A model generated the notes under the pieces. The model saw only the letters and a list, made by a program, of their open reading frames with translations. It was not told where the DNA came from and ran no database searches. Position numbers and translations under genes: made by a program. DNA of 64,000 bases from Ferrimonas balearica (GTDB lineage: Bacteria; Pseudomonadota; Gammaproteobacteria; Enterobacterales; Shewanellaceae). The stretch lies in contig NZ_JAHVHV010000002.1 of assembly GCF_019802085.1 (NCBI RefSeq), positions 434,001-498,000 of the forward strand. Direction: 5' to 3'. Every line of letters begins with the position of its first letter. Position 1 is the stretch's first letter. Below, in pieces: positions 1-8,348 of this stretch.

Positions 1-6
1 TTCCAT

Positions 7-264
7 ATGGACGCTGATTACATCCTGCCCACAATCGATAATCCTGAGGTCTATGTATCCAATGGGCGCACATATGTCACAGGCGGTGATTACGGGGTGC
101 CTGTCTCTGTATACGATAAGGATGGCAACTCCTATCCGCTGGGAGAGATACCCTTCGATGATGTGCGCGATGTATGGGTGTCGTTTGGCTCTGAATATCA
201 CCATATGCCCGAGGCCTCTCGTGAAGCATATGCATTCTTTGAGTGGGCAATGAGCCACAAGTAG
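7..264 (+). CDS. Small hypothetical phage protein left of cos
   Basis: Codes for 85 acidic residues (starts MDADYILPTI, ends EWAMSHK) with no signal peptide or membrane segment and no family I recognise. The reading frame is open to the window edge, so the true start may lie upstream. It is followed by a strong terminator and then the cos-like region, so it would be the last rightward gene of the virion genome, where lambda carries its post-lysis genes. A function cannot be given. Confidence 0.6.
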   Translation: MDADYILPTIDNPEVYVSNGRTYVTGGDYGVPVSVYDKDGNSYPLGEIPFDDVRDVWVSFGSEYHHMPEASREAYAFFEWAMSHK

Positions 265-283
265 CACCACACAGAGAACGAAC

Positions 284-310
284 AAGCCCCGCCAATGTGC
301 GGGGTTTTTT
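284..310 (+). terminator. Rho-independent terminator before the packaging genes
   Basis: CCCCGC (287-292), a 6-nt loop and GCGGGG (299-304), followed by six T. It closes the transcript of the preceding small gene. Confidence 0.85.
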
Positions 311-319
311 GTGCCCGTC

Positions 320-445
320 CCCCCCATGGAGGGGGGGGAGGGGGGATGGCTCTAATGCCTTGTCAAGACGTTTCGCGGGTCCTTCGCAATGAAAACACTG
401 CGGGTATCGCTCGGCTCGGGATTTCGCTATTTACCAAAATTTCAT
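320..445. other. Probable cos (packaging) region, lambda-like
   Basis: A noncoding gap directly before the terminase small subunit. It starts with a C-run/G-run inverted repeat around CCATGG (319-340). Two stretches resemble the right side of lambda cosN as I remember it: CGCGGGT followed by TTCGC and ATGAAAA (375-395), and CTCGGGATTTCGCTATTTA followed by AAAATTT (414-442). Because the terminase is a close GpA homologue, a related cos site is expected here. The exact nick positions and overhang are not assigned. The gap to the small subunit gene is shorter than in lambda, so any cosB sites may lie inside the gene. Confidence 0.6.
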
Positions 446-463
446 GAGTTCGGTGATTGATGT

Positions 464-991
464 ATGTCCATCCCAAAATTCGTCACTCAACAGGAGTTAG
501 CCGACTTTCTAGGGTGTGGGATAGCCACGATCCAGCGTAAGCAGCGATCCGGCATCCTGCCTAAGTCTCGGACGAAGATCGGCGTTCCATTTTCCGAAGC
601 TGTTACTGCATTCTACGCGGAGAAATTCGAGAACCAGAGTCGCCGGGATGACCGGCCATCCCTCGAAGATGAAGTCGGGACTTCGCTAGAGGCCGAAAAG
701 CTCCGGCTTACGTCGGCGCAAGCCGACGCCCAAGAACTTAAGAATGAGCAGACTCGGAGGGACGTCGTCCCCTACGCCTTCCTCACTTTCGTTCTCGCCA
801 ACGTCTCGCCCGAGGTTGGCTCAATCCTAAAAACCCTACCGCTGAACATGCGGCGACTACATCCAGAAATCCCCGAGCCTGCGATGGCGACTCTCGACCG
901 CGAGGTCGCTAGAGCGGCCAACACGATCAGCCGGGTCGACGAACGCCTCGAGGATCGAATCATTGATTACATCAGGGACAATCCAGCTTAG
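464..991 (+). CDS. Terminase small subunit, Nu1-like
   Basis: 175 residues. The N-terminal ~60 residues (TQQELADFLGCGIATIQRKQRSGILP) form a winged helix-turn-helix of the Nu1 type, which binds cos and hands DNA to the large subunit. A charged helical middle (LEAEKLRLTSAQADAQELKN) is typical of the oligomerisation and gpA-contact region. It overlaps the large subunit gene by 29 nt, which suggests translational coupling. The ribosome site is weak (GGTGA). Family assignment is from domain order and synteny; confidence is high because the next gene is an unmistakable GpA. Confidence 0.88.
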   Translation: MSIPKFVTQQELADFLGCGIATIQRKQRSGILPKSRTKIGVPFSEAVTAFYAEKFENQSRRDDRPSLEDEVGTSLEAEKLRLTSAQADAQELKNEQTRRDVVPYAFLTFVLANVSPEVGSILKTLPLNMRRLHPEIPEPAMATLDREVARAANTISRVDERLEDRIIDYIRDNPA

Positions 992-2855
992 TCGAGTACG
1001 AGAGGCAATCCGCGAAGGGATGCTCGCGGTTGAGCTCCCTCTTCCGATGACCGCCTCGGAGTGGGCAGACGAGAATTATTACCTGAGCGCCGAATCGACA
1101 TACCTCGAGGGGCGATGGAAAACCCTCTGTTGGCAAGTCGCCATTCTCAACGCGATGGGCAACGACTCGATTGACGTCGTCAACCTGGTGAAGTCGGCGC
1201 GGGTTGGATATACCCAGATGATCAAAGCGGCTTGCGCTTACATGGTGGCAAGCAAACAACGCAATCAGATGATACTTCAGCCGACGGACGGAGCCGCCGA
1301 CGACTTCATGAAGTCTCATGTCGACACCATGATTCGAGACGTCCCGGCAGTACGAACGCTGTCGCCCTGGTACGGCAAGAAGCATCCCGACAACACTCTC
1401 AACGCGAAGAAGTTCAGCAACCGTCGCCAACTCTGGTGTCTGGGTGGCGCGACGGCAAAGAACTATCGCGAAAAGTCCTTGGACACCATCGTTTATGACG
1501 AGCTCGCGGCGTTTGCGCCAGATGTCGAAAAGGAAGGTTCGCCGACGTTCCTCGGGGATAAGCGTCTCGAGGGTTCGGTCTTCCGCAAGTCGATTCGAGG
1601 GTCAACCCCGAAGGTTCGAGGCGAGTGCCAAATCGAGCGAGCGGCTTCCGAGTCTGGGATGGTCCTTCGCTACTGGGTGCCCTGCCCTCACTGCGGGGAG
1701 CATCAAGCTCTGAAATGGGGCGGTAAAGACGCCGACCATGGGATCAAGTGGGAAGACGGCGAGCCTGATACCGCCGCTTATCTCTGTGAACATTGCGGCG
1801 CTCTGGGGAGCTATGCCCAATGGATTCCCCTGTTCAAAGAGGGCTACTGGCTAGACGACAAAGCCAATGTGAGAACGGTCGACGGAATCGACTGGTTCAC
1901 CAGGGAGCTAGAGCCGATTAAGGCACCGCTCGCAGTGACGTTCCATATCTGGACGGCGTATTCGTCGTTCACCAGTTGGACCCGCATCGTTCAAGAGTGG
2001 ACGAACTGTCGCGGGGATCTCGGCAAGCTCAAGACCTTCGTTAATACCACGCTGGGCGAATCGTGGCAGGAAGAAGGCGAGCGCATAGACTCGAACGACC
2101 TCTATCGACGTCGCGAGCATTACGAAGCCGAGGTCCCCGCTGGGGCAGTGGTACTCACCTGTTCCGTCGATACGCAAGACGACCGTCTCGAGGCCGAAGT
2201 TCGAGCATGGGGTGAAGGCTTCGAATCATGGGCTGTCGACTTCCGAGTGTTCCGAGGCGACCCAGGACGCCCCGAGCTATGGAACCAACTGGATTCATTT
2301 CTTCTTGGACAATACGAGCATTCCTCGGGGGCGAAGCTCCCAATCAACTGCACCGTAATCGACTCGGGCGGTCACTTTACCCAACAGGTTTATGACTTCG
2401 TGAAGCCTCGCGAGGGTCGTCGAGTATTCGCGATTAAGGGTCTGGGTGGCTCCGGTAAGCCCATCATCTCTCGCCCATCTCGAGCCAACAAAGGGCGGGT
2501 GAACCTGTTCTCGATTGGTGTCGATACGGCGAAGGAGCTCGTTACCGCGAGGATGAAGATCCTCGAACCGGGGCCGGGCTATTGCCATTGGCCGGTTAGC
2601 GAGAAGTTCGATATCGAGTTCTTCGAGCAGCTAGCAGCCGAAGAGCGCCGAACTCGATACATCAAGGGGCGACCGGTTCAGGAGTGGCACCAAGTCCGAA
2701 AGCGTAACGAGGCATTCGATCTTTCCGTCTACAACACGGCGGCGGTGATGATCCTCGACCCTGATTTCCAATCCATTCGGGAGAGTCTCTCTCCGGAGTC
2801 CGAAGAGAAACAGCGGAGCGAACCAGCCTTCGCCATGAAATTGACGGGGTTCTAA
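963..2855 (+). CDS. Terminase large subunit, GpA family
   Basis: 630 residues, close to lambda gpA throughout. The variant Walker A reads VKSARVGYTQ (near residue 77), Walker B region is TIVYDELAAF, and a paired Cys motif CPHCG...CEHCG lies near residues 241-276. The segment EKEGSPTFLGDKRLEGSV is nearly lambda. The C-terminal half carries the cos-cutting nuclease of this family. It packages DNA into proheads with ATP and cuts cos. The start is TTG with GAGGA eight bases upstream; an ATG at 1020 is possible but would shorten the family N-terminus. Its stop overlaps the next ATG (TAATG). Confidence 0.95.
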   Translation: MITSGTIQLSRVREAIREGMLAVELPLPMTASEWADENYYLSAESTYLEGRWKTLCWQVAILNAMGNDSIDVVNLVKSARVGYTQMIKAACAYMVASKQRNQMILQPTDGAADDFMKSHVDTMIRDVPAVRTLSPWYGKKHPDNTLNAKKFSNRRQLWCLGGATAKNYREKSLDTIVYDELAAFAPDVEKEGSPTFLGDKRLEGSVFRKSIRGSTPKVRGECQIERAASESGMVLRYWVPCPHCGEHQALKWGGKDADHGIKWEDGEPDTAAYLCEHCGALGSYAQWIPLFKEGYWLDDKANVRTVDGIDWFTRELEPIKAPLAVTFHIWTAYSSFTSWTRIVQEWTNCRGDLGKLKTFVNTTLGESWQEEGERIDSNDLYRRREHYEAEVPAGAVVLTCSVDTQDDRLEAEVRAWGEGFESWAVDFRVFRGDPGRPELWNQLDSFLLGQYEHSSGAKLPINCTVIDSGGHFTQQVYDFVKPREGRRVFAIKGLGGSGKPIISRPSRANKGRVNLFSIGVDTAKELVTARMKILEPGPGYCHWPVSEKFDIEFFEQLAAEERRTRYIKGRPVQEWHQVRKRNEAFDLSVYNTAAVMILDPDFQSIRESLSPESEEKQRSEPAFAMKLTGF

Positions 2856-3112
2856 TGCTGACACCTGAACAACACAACCGGCTTGAGTGGCTGAACAAGG
2901 CGCTCGAGGCGATAGATAACGCGCTACTCGGGATCCTGAGCTCTGGCTTCAAGACCATGCAGCTTAACGGAAGGGCGGCGACATCCTATTCGCCCGGTGA
3001 ACTGAGCCAGTATCGCCGGGAGCTCGCTGCGGAAAGGCTTCAGCTTTTGAAGATTGACGCTGGCGAGATTGATGGCGAATCGGCGACTGACGAAGTGAGG
3101 GTAATCTTATGA
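2855..3112 (+). CDS. gpW-like head-tail joining protein
   Basis: 85 residues, mostly helical, with the region SPGELSQYRRELAAERLQLL matching the pattern of lambda gpW-type proteins, which plug the portal vertex after packaging. It lies exactly between the large terminase and portal genes, as W does in lambda, and overlaps both neighbours (TAATG at its start, ATGA at its end). Assignment rests on position, size and this helical pattern. Confidence 0.75.
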   Translation: MLTPEQHNRLEWLNKALEAIDNALLGILSSGFKTMQLNGRAATSYSPGELSQYRRELAAERLQLLKIDAGEIDGESATDEVRVIL

Positions 3113-4572
3113 ACGTGTCACCAGTCGCCAACGGTATTCAGGCGACAATAGGCGGGAAACGCATGTTTGAGGCGGCTAGCAATGGCCGCCTTTTTGCTTC
3201 TTGGGATTCAGCTAACTACACGATTGCGCAAGTCATTCGCCGGGACCTAACTGTTCTGCGAGCTCGCTCTCGACGCGAAGTCATGAACAACGACTATGCG
3301 AAGCGGATGGTTCAGCTAGTCCGAAACAACGTCGTCGGCGAGGCCGGGTTTCGGCTTCACTCCCTGACCGGTAGCGCAACCGGCAAGCCGAACAAGGCCG
3401 CTCGCGCATCCATCGAACGAAACTTCAAAGCCTGGTGTCGCCCTGGTAACTGCGTACTCGATACGACCCAATCGATGATCGACCTTCAGTTACAGGTCGT
3501 CGGATTGCTCGTAACGGACGGCGAGGCTTTCGTCTACGAAACCTCAGACTCCGAGGGATACAAGGTTCAGCTAATCGACCCGGTGTTAATCGATGTCGAC
3601 TACAACGAGCCAACGAAGAACATCAGGTTCGGTATTGAGTACAACGACAACGGTCGCCCGGTGGCGTACTGGATGACCGAGTCGTACAAGGATACGTCCG
3701 AGTTCGGTTACGTCGCCGGGGTCGCAACGCCTCGCATCCGTCTCGATGCTAGCCATGTTCGGCACATCTTCATTCGAGAGTTCGTCGGACAGGAGCGAGG
3801 GATCCCATGGCTCGCGACCTCGTTAACGAGGCTTCACAACCTCTCGAAGTTCGAGGATGCGGCGTTAATCGCTGGCCGAATCGGTGCCTCGAAGCTCGGC
3901 TTCTTCCATAGCGAGACGGGCGGTCAGTTCAAGGGTAACCAATCGACCGGCACCATCACCGCCGAGCCGGGCACCTTTCAAAACATCGGGAACATGCAGT
4001 TCACCGCCTTTGACCCTGCATACCCCGGCGAGATGTACGACCCATTCGTGTCCCGCGCACTGAAGGGCGTCTCGTCTGGGATGAATGTCGATTATCACTC
4101 GATTGGTAACGACATGAGCTCGGTTAACTATTCCTCGGCTCGAGTCGCGATGCTCGAGACTCGCGAGTATTGGAAGACCATCCAGAGACTCTTGATTGAG
4201 CACCTCATGACTCCCGTCTTCGAGGCATGGCTCTATGACCGCATGGCAAACGAGGGAATCGTCGGGGTTCCCCCGTCCAAGGATTTCAGTCGGACATGCC
4301 TTCATGAGTTCGTCGGTCGACGATGGGAATGGGTCGACCCGCTCAAGGAAGTTCAGGCGAAGCAAAAAGCCGTAGAGCTCGGAATCACTTCCTTCTCCGC
4401 GATCATCATGGAGCAGGGTCAAGACCCCGAAGAGGTCTACGAACAACGCCGCATGGATCGCGAGCTAGCCGAGGAATACGGCGAAACATCCCCAACCCCG
4501 CAGGAGTACGCACCAGATGACGAATCTGAGCAGACTCCGAGCGGAGACTCACCGCCGCAATCTGACGATTGA
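3109..4572 (+). CDS. Portal protein, lambda gpB family
   Basis: 487 residues. Family features include RARSREVMNNDYAKRMVQLV near residue 50, NVVGEAGF, the segment EAFVYETSDSEGYKVQLIDP, and YSSARVAMLETREYWKTIQ around residue 345. The dodecameric portal is the DNA entry and exit channel and the head-tail vertex. The acidic, proline-rich tail (after ~460) is typically disordered. The last 56 nt overlap the protease-capsid gene in another frame. Confidence 0.93.
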   Translation: MNVSPVANGIQATIGGKRMFEAASNGRLFASWDSANYTIAQVIRRDLTVLRARSRREVMNNDYAKRMVQLVRNNVVGEAGFRLHSLTGSATGKPNKAARASIERNFKAWCRPGNCVLDTTQSMIDLQLQVVGLLVTDGEAFVYETSDSEGYKVQLIDPVLIDVDYNEPTKNIRFGIEYNDNGRPVAYWMTESYKDTSEFGYVAGVATPRIRLDASHVRHIFIREFVGQERGIPWLATSLTRLHNLSKFEDAALIAGRIGASKLGFFHSETGGQFKGNQSTGTITAEPGTFQNIGNMQFTAFDPAYPGEMYDPFVSRALKGVSSGMNVDYHSIGNDMSSVNYSSARVAMLETREYWKTIQRLLIEHLMTPVFEAWLYDRMANEGIVGVPPSKDFSRTCLHEFVGRRWEWVDPLKEVQAKQKAVELGITSFSAIIMEQGQDPEEVYEQRRMDRELAEEYGETSPTPQEYAPDDESEQTPSGDSPPQSDD

Positions 4573-6340
4573 TAACCAGACCATCATCGAAGAAGCGCGA
4601 ACCGTAGAGGTCGCGTTTTCTTCCGAGATGGTCGTCGAGCGTTGGTTCGGCGGCGAACTCCTAACTCACTCCCCTGATTCCGTTGACCTGTCTCGCTTGA
4701 GCGATGGCGGGGCTGTGCTCATGCAGCACAACCACGACCGGATCATCGGAGTGATTGAGGAAGTTCGCATCGACCCGGACAAGGTCGGTCGAGCGCGTCT
4801 CCGTATCGGAAGGAACAGCGAAGCCGCCGAGGCTTGGCAAGACATCCAAGACGGGATCCTCCGTCACATCTCAGTTGGATATGAAATCCGCGATTACGAC
4901 GTCGAGGAACGGGACGCAGATTCCCCCCTTGTGCGCGTAACTGACTGGGCACCTTACGAAGTCTCCTTCGTCTCGGTCCCGGCAGACCCCTCCGTCGGCA
5001 TTGGCCGAGCTCAGGACACCCCGTCCGAAAAAACATTTGAGAAGGAAATTGCATCAATGAGCAAAGAAATTGAAAAGACCGCCGAGGAAATCCTCGAAGC
5101 GGAACGCTCTCGGGTGTCCGAGATTCGTACCATCGGCGCGGATGCTGGCATCGGTGACGACGCCATTCGAGCAGCACAAGACAACGGCGTGACCGTCGAA
5201 GTCTTCCGAAAGCAAGCTTCCGAGTTTGCCATCGCCGAGGCTAAGCGCCTGCGCGAAGAGGCTCAAAAGGCCGAGGAAAAGAAAGCCGAAGAGGCGAAGC
5301 GCAATGTCGGCGCTCCGGCTGTAGTGCGCGGCACTGGTGAAGCGAAGCCCGAGGAATTCTCCCTGGTGCGCTCCATTCTGGCAGACGTTAGCAAGGATTG
5401 GAGCGAGGCCGGATTTGAGCGCGAGATGATTCAGGAGTTCAAGCGCCAGCATGGTCCCGGCTCCCATGGCGGCATCATCGTTCCGATGGACATGATCTTC
5501 GCTCGTAACACGACTACCACCAATGCCGGTGGTATCGGCGAAAACCTCCGTCCGGATATGTGGATCGACACCCTCCGCGCCCAAACCGTTATGGGTCGTC
5601 TGGGTGCCAACTTCATGACCGGTCTGGTCGAAAACGTGAAGATCCCGAAGAAGACCGGCAACTCCACCATCGGCTTTGTAGCCGAGGGCTCGCCGGTAAC
5701 CGAGAGCACCGTTCCGCTTGGTGCCGTGACCCTGTCTCCGAAGCACTTGGGCGGCAGTGTTCCGATCACCTTCGAACTTCTGCGCCAGCAGCTTCCCGCC
5801 GCTGAAGCCTTCGTTCGTCAGGATATGTCTCAGTCTATGGCTCTGGCTATCGACGCCGCTGCCATCTCTGGCTCTGGTGCGAGCAACCAGCCGACCGGCA
5901 TCTTGAGCCAGTCTGGCGTTCAAACTTTGACTGTTGCCGACGCCACCAACGCGCATATGACTTGGGAAGAGATCGTCGCAATGGAGGGCAAGCTCGGTGA
6001 CGCCGATGCGCTCATGGGCTCTCTGGCGTACCTGACGACTCCCGGTCATGTGTCTGCCCTGAAGACCAAGAAGAAGGACGACGGCTCCGGAATCTTCGTT
6101 GCGATGGGCGACTCCAACAACGCCAGCACCAACGGTTATCCGCTGCTTGGTTCTACTCAGATCGCCGCGAAGGAAACCATCTTCGGCAACTTTAACGACG
6201 TTCTGATTGGCTTTTGGGGCGCGGTTGAAATCGTTCCTCTGCGTGACCCTTCGACCGGCGGCATCGACCTCGGCATCCATCAGATGATGGACGTTGCAGT
6301 TCGTCACCCCGAGTCCTTCGTAAAAGCGGTTACCGCCTAA
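4517..6340 (+). CDS. Fused prohead protease and major capsid protein (HK97 fold)
   Basis: 607 residues. Residues ~1-165 are an HK97-type prohead serine protease: the catalytic His is in MQHNHDRIIGV and the Ser in ILRHISVGYEI. Residues ~190-275 are a charged coiled-coil (EKTAEEILEAE... EEAQKAEEKKAEEAKR) like the delta scaffold. From ~290 to the end is an HK97 gp5-like coat (GGIIVPMDMIF, VTLSPKHLGGSVPITFELLRQ, ASNQPTGIL). HK97 makes these as separate genes; here one polypeptide has both, so the protease should free itself while digesting the delta domain. AGGAG lies upstream of the ATG at 4517. Confidence 0.93.
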   Translation: MTNLSRLRAETHRRNLTIDNQTIIEEARTVEVAFSSEMVVERWFGGELLTHSPDSVDLSRLSDGGAVLMQHNHDRIIGVIEEVRIDPDKVGRARLRIGRNSEAAEAWQDIQDGILRHISVGYEIRDYDVEERDADSPLVRVTDWAPYEVSFVSVPADPSVGIGRAQDTPSEKTFEKEIASMSKEIEKTAEEILEAERSRVSEIRTIGADAGIGDDAIRAAQDNGVTVEVFRKQASEFAIAEAKRLREEAQKAEEKKAEEAKRNVGAPAVVRGTGEAKPEEFSLVRSILADVSKDWSEAGFEREMIQEFKRQHGPGSHGGIIVPMDMIFARNTTTTNAGGIGENLRPDMWIDTLRAQTVMGRLGANFMTGLVENVKIPKKTGNSTIGFVAEGSPVTESTVPLGAVTLSPKHLGGSVPITFELLRQQLPAAEAFVRQDMSQSMALAIDAAAISGSGASNQPTGILSQSGVQTLTVADATNAHMTWEEIVAMEGKLGDADALMGSLAYLTTPGHVSALKTKKKDDGSGIFVAMGDSNNASTNGYPLLGSTQIAAKETIFGNFNDVLIGFWGAVEIVPLRDPSTGGIDLGIHQMMDVAVRHPESFVKAVTA

Positions 6341-6346
6341 TTGAAT

Positions 6347-6372
6347 GGGGGCTTCGGCCCCCTCTTTTTTTT
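6347..6372 (+). terminator. Terminator after the capsid gene
   Basis: GGGGGC, a TTCG tetraloop and GCCCCC (6347-6362) followed by TC and eight T. It sits inside the structural operon, so it probably attenuates, giving more capsid mRNA than downstream message. Confidence 0.85.
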
Positions 6373-6382
6373 GAGGTAACCA

Positions 6383-6553
6383 ATGAGCGAACAGAAGAAA
6401 GCCGTCGCTATCCGCGACTTCTGGATGAATGGTGCGCCAGTTAAAGCCGGTGCAGAGCTCGACTCTGTGCAAGGTCTTCGGAATGGCTTCCACTACAAAC
6501 ACGACGTCGTTGTTCCAAAGGTGACGACCCGCCGCAAGAAAAAGGCGGATTGA
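6383..6553 (+). CDS. Small basic head-completion-region protein
   Basis: 56 residues (starts MSEQKKAVAI, ends RRKKKAD) with a good ribosome site (GAGGT, 5 nt before ATG). It starts just after the capsid terminator and ends one base before the next ATG. The C-terminus is strongly basic. Small genes here in lambda-like phages (FI position) often aid packaging or head completion, but the sequence itself gives no family, so that role is positional inference. Confidence 0.65.
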   Translation: MSEQKKAVAIRDFWMNGAPVKAGAELDSVQGLRNGFHYKHDVVVPKVTTRRKKKAD

Positions 6554-6554
6554 T

Positions 6555-6824
6555 ATGGACTGGTCAGCTCTCGGACCGAGGATCGTTTTCGGCCTCGGGG
6601 AAGTGGTGAAAACCCCCCATGGCGTAATCACTGCGGTAATCGAAGCTGACGAGATCGAGAACGATGCCGGATATCGACCGTCGACGATTCTCTCCGTTGC
6701 GACTTCCGAGCTCGGGCCTTTGAAGAAAGGCGACGAGTTAACCCTCCCCAGCGGCATCACCAAAAAAGTTCGCCGGGTTGGTCTGGATGTCCAAGGAATA
6801 ACGGAGGTTGAGTGTGTCGATTAA
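6555..6824 (+). CDS. Head-tail joining protein, FII-like position
   Basis: 89 residues, predicted mostly beta (GVITAVIEADEIEN, LPSGITKKVRRVGLDVQG). Size, beta content and place between capsid and tail-terminator genes fit a lambda gpFII-type connector, which closes the head and receives the tail. It overlaps the following gene by 11 nt. Family assignment is tentative. Confidence 0.6.
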   Translation: MDWSALGPRIVFGLGEVVKTPHGVITAVIEADEIENDAGYRPSTILSVATSELGPLKKGDELTLPSGITKKVRRVGLDVQGITEVECVD

Positions 6825-7227
6825 AGCAAAGGAAGTGATCAATACCGTCGTCTCGCACCTTCAAGCGACGATGACGTTTCCGGTTTATCGCTCAATCTCG
6901 AGGCCAGCCGAAGCCGCGCCATCTGTCGCGGTTTTCATGGGCGACGACGTCGAAGACGTAGAGTCCAGCGGTCCCGGCTTCTCATATCGAGTCTTGACCA
7001 TCAACTTCGAGGCATACGCCGCGACTCCGATCGATGCGGATCTCGATGGCGAATTGTTGGATGTACGAGGCGAAATCGAGTCGGCGCTCCCTCATGGAGC
7101 CGCCCTCGGAGACTCAATCGAGTTCATCGGGCCGCTCGAGCAGTCCGAACCAGCCTACGACTCAACCGGCGATAGCTCCGTCGCCTCGATGCGGATGTCG
7201 ATTCAATTTATCTACATTGTGAGGTAA
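6814..7227 (+). CDS. Tail terminator, gpU-like
   Basis: 137 residues from a GTG at 6814, chosen because GGAGG (6803-6807) lies six bases upstream; a TTG at 6808 in the same frame is too close to that site. The pattern (helix KAKEVINTVVSHLQ, VSIAVFMGDD-type strand, final SMRMSIQFIYIVR strand) fits the alpha/beta fold of tail terminators such as lambda gpU, which cap the tube and contact the head. It lies directly before the tail tube gene. Confidence 0.65.
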   Translation: MSIKAKEVINTVVSHLQATMTFPVYRSISRPAEAAPSVAVFMGDDVEDVESSGPGFSYRVLTINFEAYAATPIDADLDGELLDVRGEIESALPHGAALGDSIEFIGPLEQSEPAYDSTGDSSVASMRMSIQFIYIVR

Positions 7228-7230
7228 CCA

Positions 7231-7737
7231 ATGGCTACTGTTGCACAAGCCGCCGAGATTCACCTCCCGGTGGGGACCGAGTTTTTCCTCGAGAAAGTCG
7301 TAAACAGCGGCAACATCTCGAGCGGGACTCCCGGCGCTAATGCCGATTGGGTTCAAGTCTTGGACCCCCTTTCTATCCCTGCGATGGGTTCTGCCGACTC
7401 CGAGTTCGTAGACGTCACCAGCCTGACCGATGCCGGTCCGAAGGTTAAGGCGACGACTGGCGCCGCTCGCGATTTCGCGATCACCTTCAACTACGTTGAC
7501 GACGGAAGCGATTCCGACAACACCGACGAAGGTCAGGACGCCATTCGCCTCGCTTCGGAGAACAACGAAACCCGATGGGTTCGAGTTGCTATTCCCGGCA
7601 TCGCTAAACACCTGATGGCTTCGATCACTTTCGGCGCTTGGAACTTCTCCGAGTTCGAGCGTAACGCTTCTATCAAGCTGGAAGTGTCTGGTCAGATTAA
7701 CGGCTCTCTCGAGCAAGTAACCGCGCCTACTACCTAA
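7231..7737 (+). CDS. Major tail tube protein, gpV-like
   Basis: 168 residues, beta-rich (FAITFNYVDDGSDSD, TRWVRVAIPGI, ASIKLEVSGQI) with a flexible Thr-Pro end. It has the size and position of the tail tube protein of long non-contractile tails, which stacks in hexamers around the tape measure. Ribosome site GAGGT sits 5 nt upstream. There is no separate Ig-like C-terminal domain such as lambda gpV has. Confidence 0.8.
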   Translation: MATVAQAAEIHLPVGTEFFLEKVVNSGNISSGTPGANADWVQVLDPLSIPAMGSADSEFVDVTSLTDAGPKVKATTGAARDFAITFNYVDDGSDSDNTDEGQDAIRLASENNETRWVRVAIPGIAKHLMASITFGAWNFSEFERNASIKLEVSGQINGSLEQVTAPTT

Positions 7738-7746
7738 GGGGAAAAC

Positions 7747-8100
7747 ATGACGAAGGTCATTAGCCTAGATGAAATCTTCGCGTTGCGACCCGAGCGCAAG
7801 GAAGTGGACTTCGGCGAAATGGGCGTTCTTTACGTCCAAGCCGCCGCCGAGAATCGGGACGCCTACGAGTACCTGATGGCGGAGATTACTCCGACTGGTG
7901 CCGTAACGATGTCGATGGAAAACCATCGGGCGAAGACCGTCGTCGCGTTCACTGTCGACGAGAACGGACAACGTCTGTTCCGTAACGACCAGGTCGAAGA
8001 AGTCTCGAAGCGTCCGGTCTGGTTTATCGACAAGCTCTTCGAGGCGTCTCAAGAAATGATGGGCTCGATGCCGAGTGTCGAAGACGCAAAGGAGCCATAA
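7747..8100 (+). CDS. Tail assembly chaperone, gpG-like
   Basis: 117 residues. It starts with TKVISLDEIFALRPERKEVDFGEMG and is acidic near the C-terminus. It occupies the slot of lambda G between tube and tape measure, where the chaperone coats the tape measure during assembly. The ribosome site is AGGGG. A second frame stays open past its stop, so it probably has a -1 frameshifted long form (see next entry). Confidence 0.75.
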   Translation: MTKVISLDEIFALRPERKEVDFGEMGVLYVQAAAENRDAYEYLMAEITPTGAVTMSMENHRAKTVVAFTVDENGQRLFRNDQVEEVSKRPVWFIDKLFEASQEMMGSMPSVEDAKEP

Positions 8101-8348
8101 AGCTCCGGCCAATTCGGGCGTTCGCCTTTCGACTTTGTCATGACCTCGGGCGCTGGGATGTGGATTCGTTCATGTCTCAGTGCCCGATGTCTTTGTTGAT
8201 TGAATGGATGGCGTTTTACGAGCTCGCCAATCCTGACCTTTCCGAACGCGCCGCGAGCGCACCAACCGAACCCAGCGGTCCAACCGCTTCCGGCCTCACT
8301 GCTTATCACAAGATGATGGACCTTTACGGGGGGGACAATGGCTCTTAA
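8091..8348 (+). CDS. gpT-like extension of the tail chaperone (-1 frame)
   Basis: The -1 frame relative to the gpG-like gene is open from before 8043 to a stop at 8346-8348. A shift at A-AAG (8088-8091) would join ~115 residues of the G-like part to ~85 more, including SLLIEWMAFYELANPDL near the end, which looks like the T-domain pattern. A hairpin (GGAGC 8091-8095, GCTCC 8102-8106) lies directly after the AAAG. The end overlaps the tape measure start by 11 nt. A separate small gene starting near 8160-8172 is the alternative. Confidence 0.65.
   Translation, partial: GAIKLRPIRAFAFRLCHDLGRWDVDSFMSQCPMSLLIEWMAFYELANPDLSERAASAPTEPSGPTASGLTAYHKMMDLYGGDNGS

Noticed and set aside
311-463. Replication origin before the terminase gene
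   Set aside because: The G/C inverted repeat and TTTCGCTATTTA element fit a cos region better, and there are no iterons.
5054-6763. A 569-codon open frame on the minus strand
   Set aside because: It is antisense to the protease-capsid gene, and has no family pattern; it results from codon bias.
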